From Neoroseomonas eburnea (GTDB taxonomy: Bacteria > Pseudomonadota > Alphaproteobacteria > Acetobacterales > Acetobacteraceae): a stretch of 64,000 nucleotides of DNA. Every line of letters starts with the position of its first letter. The stretch's first letter is position 1. A program made the translations under genes and the position numbers. The notes under the pieces were generated by a model. It was given only the letters and a program-made list of their open reading frames with translations, searched no databases and was not told the DNA's origin. The stretch spans positions 62,001-126,000 of the forward strand of contig NZ_JAAEDL010000004.1 in assembly GCF_018129005.1 (NCBI RefSeq). Direction: 5' to 3'. Shown in pieces: positions 61,654 through 64,000 of this stretch.

Positions 61654-62415
61654 ATGATCACGCAGCTGCAAGCCCCTGTCGCGGAAGCGCCGACCCGCGA
61701 CGGCCTCTGGCCGATGCCACCGGGCCCGCCGCACGAGGAGAGCCACTTCGCCCAGGCCGCGGTGGTGCGCGACTTCGTGATCGGCGCGGCGGACGGGCTG
61801 GTCCTGCCCTTCGCCCTGGCGACCGGCCTCGTCGCCGCGGGGTTGGCGCATCCCCTCATCGTCGTCGCGGGCCTGGCCGTGATCGCGGCAGGCTGCGTCG
61901 CCATGGGCCTCGGCGGCTACCTCGCCGCACGCAGCGAGGCGGACCGCTATGCCTCCGAGCGGAAGCGCGAGGAGCACGAGACGGTCGAATACGCCGACCG
62001 CGAGCGCTGGGAGGTCGCCGCCATCCTGCACCGCTACGGCGTGCGCGGCGACGCGCTGCGCATGGCCGTCGATTCCGTCTGCGCCGAGAAGCGTCGCTGG
62101 GTCGATTTCATGATGCGCTTCGAACTCGACCTGAAGGAGCCGGAACCGCAGCGCGCGGGGCGCTCCGCCGTCGCGACGGGCAGCGGCCATGCGGCAGGCG
62201 GCCTGATACCGATCGCACCCTACATGCTCATGCCGGAGGCGGGCGGCGCGCTCGCGGTCTCCTCCGCGCTGACCGCCGGCGCGCTGGTGGCCTTCGGCTG
62301 GATGAAGGCGCGCGCCACCGGCCTGCCGCCGCTGCGTGGGGCGGCGCAGACGCTTGCCGTCGGCGCGGTCGCCGCGACAGTTGCCGCTATCCTGGCGCGG
62401 GCGGCCGGCGGCTGA
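61654..62415 (+). CDS. VIT1/CCC1-family iron/manganese transporter
   Basis: A 253-residue membrane protein of the vacuolar-iron-transporter family. It has [34 protein letters not shown] (helix 1, where the D-G-x-x-x-P-F motif replaces D-G-L-x-x-x-F), [16 protein letters not shown] (GGYLAARSE, the metal-binding start of the cytoplasmic helix H1), then a conserved glutamate-rich loop ([20 protein letters not shown]) and two late helices. Such proteins move Fe2+ or Mn2+ into a compartment or out of the cell. The start is the ATG at 61654. It is 21 bases before the P-type ATPase gene on the same strand. Confidence 0.88.
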   Translation: MITQLQAPVAEAPTRDGLWPMPPGPPHEESHFAQAAVVRDFVIGAADGLVLPFALATGLVAAGLAHPLIVVAGLAVIAAGCVAMGLGGYLAARSEADRYASERKREEHETVEYADRERWEVAAILHRYGVRGDALRMAVDSVCAEKRRWVDFMMRFELDLKEPEPQRAGRSAVATGSGHAAGGLIPIAPYMLMPEAGGALAVSSALTAGALVAFGWMKARATGLPPLRGAAQTLAVGAVAATVAAILARAAGG

Positions 62416-62436
62416 CCCGGGGCGCGGCAGGCCGAC

Positions 62437-64000
62437 ATGCCGCATGACATGCAGGTGCCCTGGCACGCCCTGCCGGCGAATGCCGCGCTCGCCGCCTTGG
62501 GGTCCGCGCCGGCCGGGCTGGATGCCGCCGAGGCGGCCGCACGCCTGGCGCGCCACGGCCCGAATGCGCTGCCCGAGCCGCCCCGCCCCGGCCTGTTCGC
62601 GCGCTTCCTCCGCCAGTTCGACGACCTGCTGATCCGCGTGCTGCTGGTGGCGGCGGGGCTGACGGCGTTCCTGGGCGAATGGGCGGACACGGCGGTCATC
62701 CTCGCGGTGGTGGTGATCAACGCCGGGGTCGGCCTGATGCAGGAAGGCCGCGCCGAGCGTGCGCTGGAGGCGATCGGCGGGCTGCTCGCCCCGCGTGCCG
62801 CCGTGCTGCGGGACGGCGTGCGGCGCACCCTGCCGGCGGAGCACCTGGTGCCCGGCGACATCGTGCTGCTCGAAGCCGGGGACCGCGTGCCGGCCGATCT
62901 CCGCCTGCTCGAGGCCGCCGCGCTGCGCGTGGAGGAGGCCGCGCTGACCGGCGAATCCGTGCCGGTGGAGAAATCCGCTGCGCCGGTCACCGCCGAGGCG
63001 CCGCTCGCCGAGCGCGCCGGCATGGCCTTCACCGGCACCCTCGTCGTGGCCGGCCAGGCCCGCGGCGTGGTGGTCGCGACCGGCGCGGCGACGGAGATCG
63101 GCCGCGTCGGGTCCATGTTGGCGGGGCTCGAGGCCGCGGAGACCCCCTTGCTGCGGCAGATGAAGCGGCTCGCGCGGGTGCTGACGGTGCTGGTGCTCGG
63201 CCTGTCGGCGGTGGTCTTCGCCATCGCCGTGATGCGCCACGGCATGCCGTTCGCCGGGGCGGTGCTGGTGGTGGTCAGCCTCGCCGTCTCGGCCATCCCG
63301 GAGGGCCTGCCGGCGGTGCTTTCGGTCACCCTCGCGCTCGGCGTGCGGCGCATGGCGGCGCGCAACGCCATCATCCGCCGGCTGCCGGCGGTGGAGACGC
63401 TCGGCGCCGTCAGCGTCATCTGCACCGACAAGACCGGCACGCTGACGACGAACGAGATGGCGGTGCGCAGCGCCGCCTGGCCGGGCGGCGAAGCGACCGT
63501 CGGCGGCGAAGGCTACGCGCCGATGGGCTGGCTCGCCGTACGGGGCGCGCCGCCGCCCGCGCGGCTCGCCGAGGTGGCGGTGCTCTGCAACGACGCCGCG
63601 TTGCGGGAAGGCCCGCGCGGCTGGGCGGTGGAAGGCGACCCGATGGAGGGCGCGCTGCTCGCCTTCGCCGCGCGCGCCGGCGCCGATGCCGATGCGCTGG
63701 AAGCCGAGCACCCGCGCCGTGCCGTACTGCCCTTCGACGCCGCGCATCGGCTGATGGCGACGCTGCACCCGGCCGGCGGCGGCGTGTTGCTGGCGGTGAA
63801 GGGGGCGCCGGAGGCCGTGTTGCCGCGCTGCGTCGCGCAGGCCGATGGCGGGCCCTTCGACGCCGCCGCATGGACCGCCTGCGCCGAGGCCATGGCCGCG
63901 CGCGGCCAGCGCGTGCTGGCGCTGGCGATGCGGGAGGACGCCGCGGCGCCGGCCGCGGTGCTCCACCTGCCAGAAGGGCTGACCCTGCTGGGCCTGCTCG
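62437..64000 (+). CDS. Cation-translocating P-type ATPase (P2A-like), 3' end outside window
   Basis: The first 521 residues of a P-type ATPase, running past the end of the window. After a cation-transporter N-terminal domain ([38 protein letters not shown]) come two helices, then the actuator domain with [10 protein letters not shown] (Thr171 to Glu173), the fourth transmembrane helix with [24 protein letters not shown] (Pro288-Glu-Gly-Leu, the calcium-type cation site), and the phosphorylated Asp331 in [16 protein letters not shown] is in the nucleotide domain. PEGL points to Ca2+/Mn2+ rather than heavy metals. The ATG at 62437 lies 21 bases after the VIT stop codon. Confidence 0.93.
   Translation, partial: MPHDMQVPWHALPANAALAALGSAPAGLDAAEAAARLARHGPNALPEPPRPGLFARFLRQFDDLLIRVLLVAAGLTAFLGEWADTAVILAVVVINAGVGLMQEGRAERALEAIGGLLAPRAAVLRDGVRRTLPAEHLVPGDIVLLEAGDRVPADLRLLEAAALRVEEAALTGESVPVEKSAAPVTAEAPLAERAGMAFTGTLVVAGQARGVVVATGAATEIGRVGSMLAGLEAAETPLLRQMKRLARVLTVLVLGLSAVVFAIAVMRHGMPFAGAVLVVVSLAVSAIPEGLPAVLSVTLALGVRRMAARNAIIRRLPAVETLGAVSVICTDKTGTLTTNEMAVRSAAWPGGEATVGGEGYAPMGWLAVRGAPPPARLAEVAVLCNDAALREGPRGWAVEGDPMEGALLAFAARAGADADALEAEHPRRAVLPFDAAHRLMATLHPAGGGVLLAVKGAPEAVLPRCVAQADGGPFDAAAWTACAEAMAARGQRVLALAMREDAAAPAAVLHLPEGLTLLGLL

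Overview
The window comes from a very GC-rich alphaproteobacterium, most probably of the family Acetobacteraceae and close to Roseomonas. The reasons are the base composition, the frequent GTG and TTG starts, a fused shikimate kinase/3-dehydroquinate synthase, the CobS/CobT pair of the aerobic cobaltochelatase beside a J-domain gene and bolA, a MucR-type regulator, ornithine-lipid genes, and a gene order (tsaB, rimI, fur, acyltransferase, miaB, phoH, ybeY, corC, lnt, HTH regulator) typical of alphaproteobacteria. The family and genus are inferred. No phage, transposase, CRISPR array or rRNA was seen.

Layout. 1-13.8 kb is housekeeping: aroKB, a zinc alcohol dehydrogenase, xerD, accA, an MFS exporter, a tRNA-Ala, a compact yggT/DUF167/folD operon, and small conserved unknowns. 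14.1-22.1 kb is more accessory: a stand-alone cyclic-nucleotide-binding protein divergent from an amidase, a 1000-residue methyltransferase-glycosyltransferase-glycosyltransferase protein coupled to a second methyltransferase, an AT-rich divergent control region, an epimerase, and a Bug-type binding protein. 22.3-35.3 kb is the conserved tsaB-to-HTH block, carrying olsB and an olsA-like acyltransferase and interrupted by tusA/mucR, a GST and a DMT transporter. 35.3-46.7 kb holds secA, a parvulin-type isomerase, argJ, a GT21-like glycosyltransferase with a methyltransferase, a GNAT-MutT fusion, a CinA-like protein and an esterase-like lipoprotein. 46.8-53.9 kb holds cobT, cobS, a J-domain gene and bolA, a TPR protein and a Nudix hydrolase. 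54-60 kb holds the glycolytic/pentose-phosphate genes tkt, gap and pgk. 60.3-64 kb holds metal transporters: a Ca2+/H+ antiporter, a VIT-family carrier, and a P-type ATPase that runs off the end.

Many intergenic spaces carry dispersed palindromic DNA. Family A is about 150 bp and multi-hairpin (9.4, 13.9 and 25.9 kb). Family B has two hairpins and is present in at least eight places; its arms change in compensating pairs. Family C is a long near-perfect palindrome with a conserved loop on both sides of tusA-mucR. These repeats are the most unusual feature of the window. They behave like non-autonomous, structure-conserved elements that fill 3' spacers and in places touch the ends of coding sequences.
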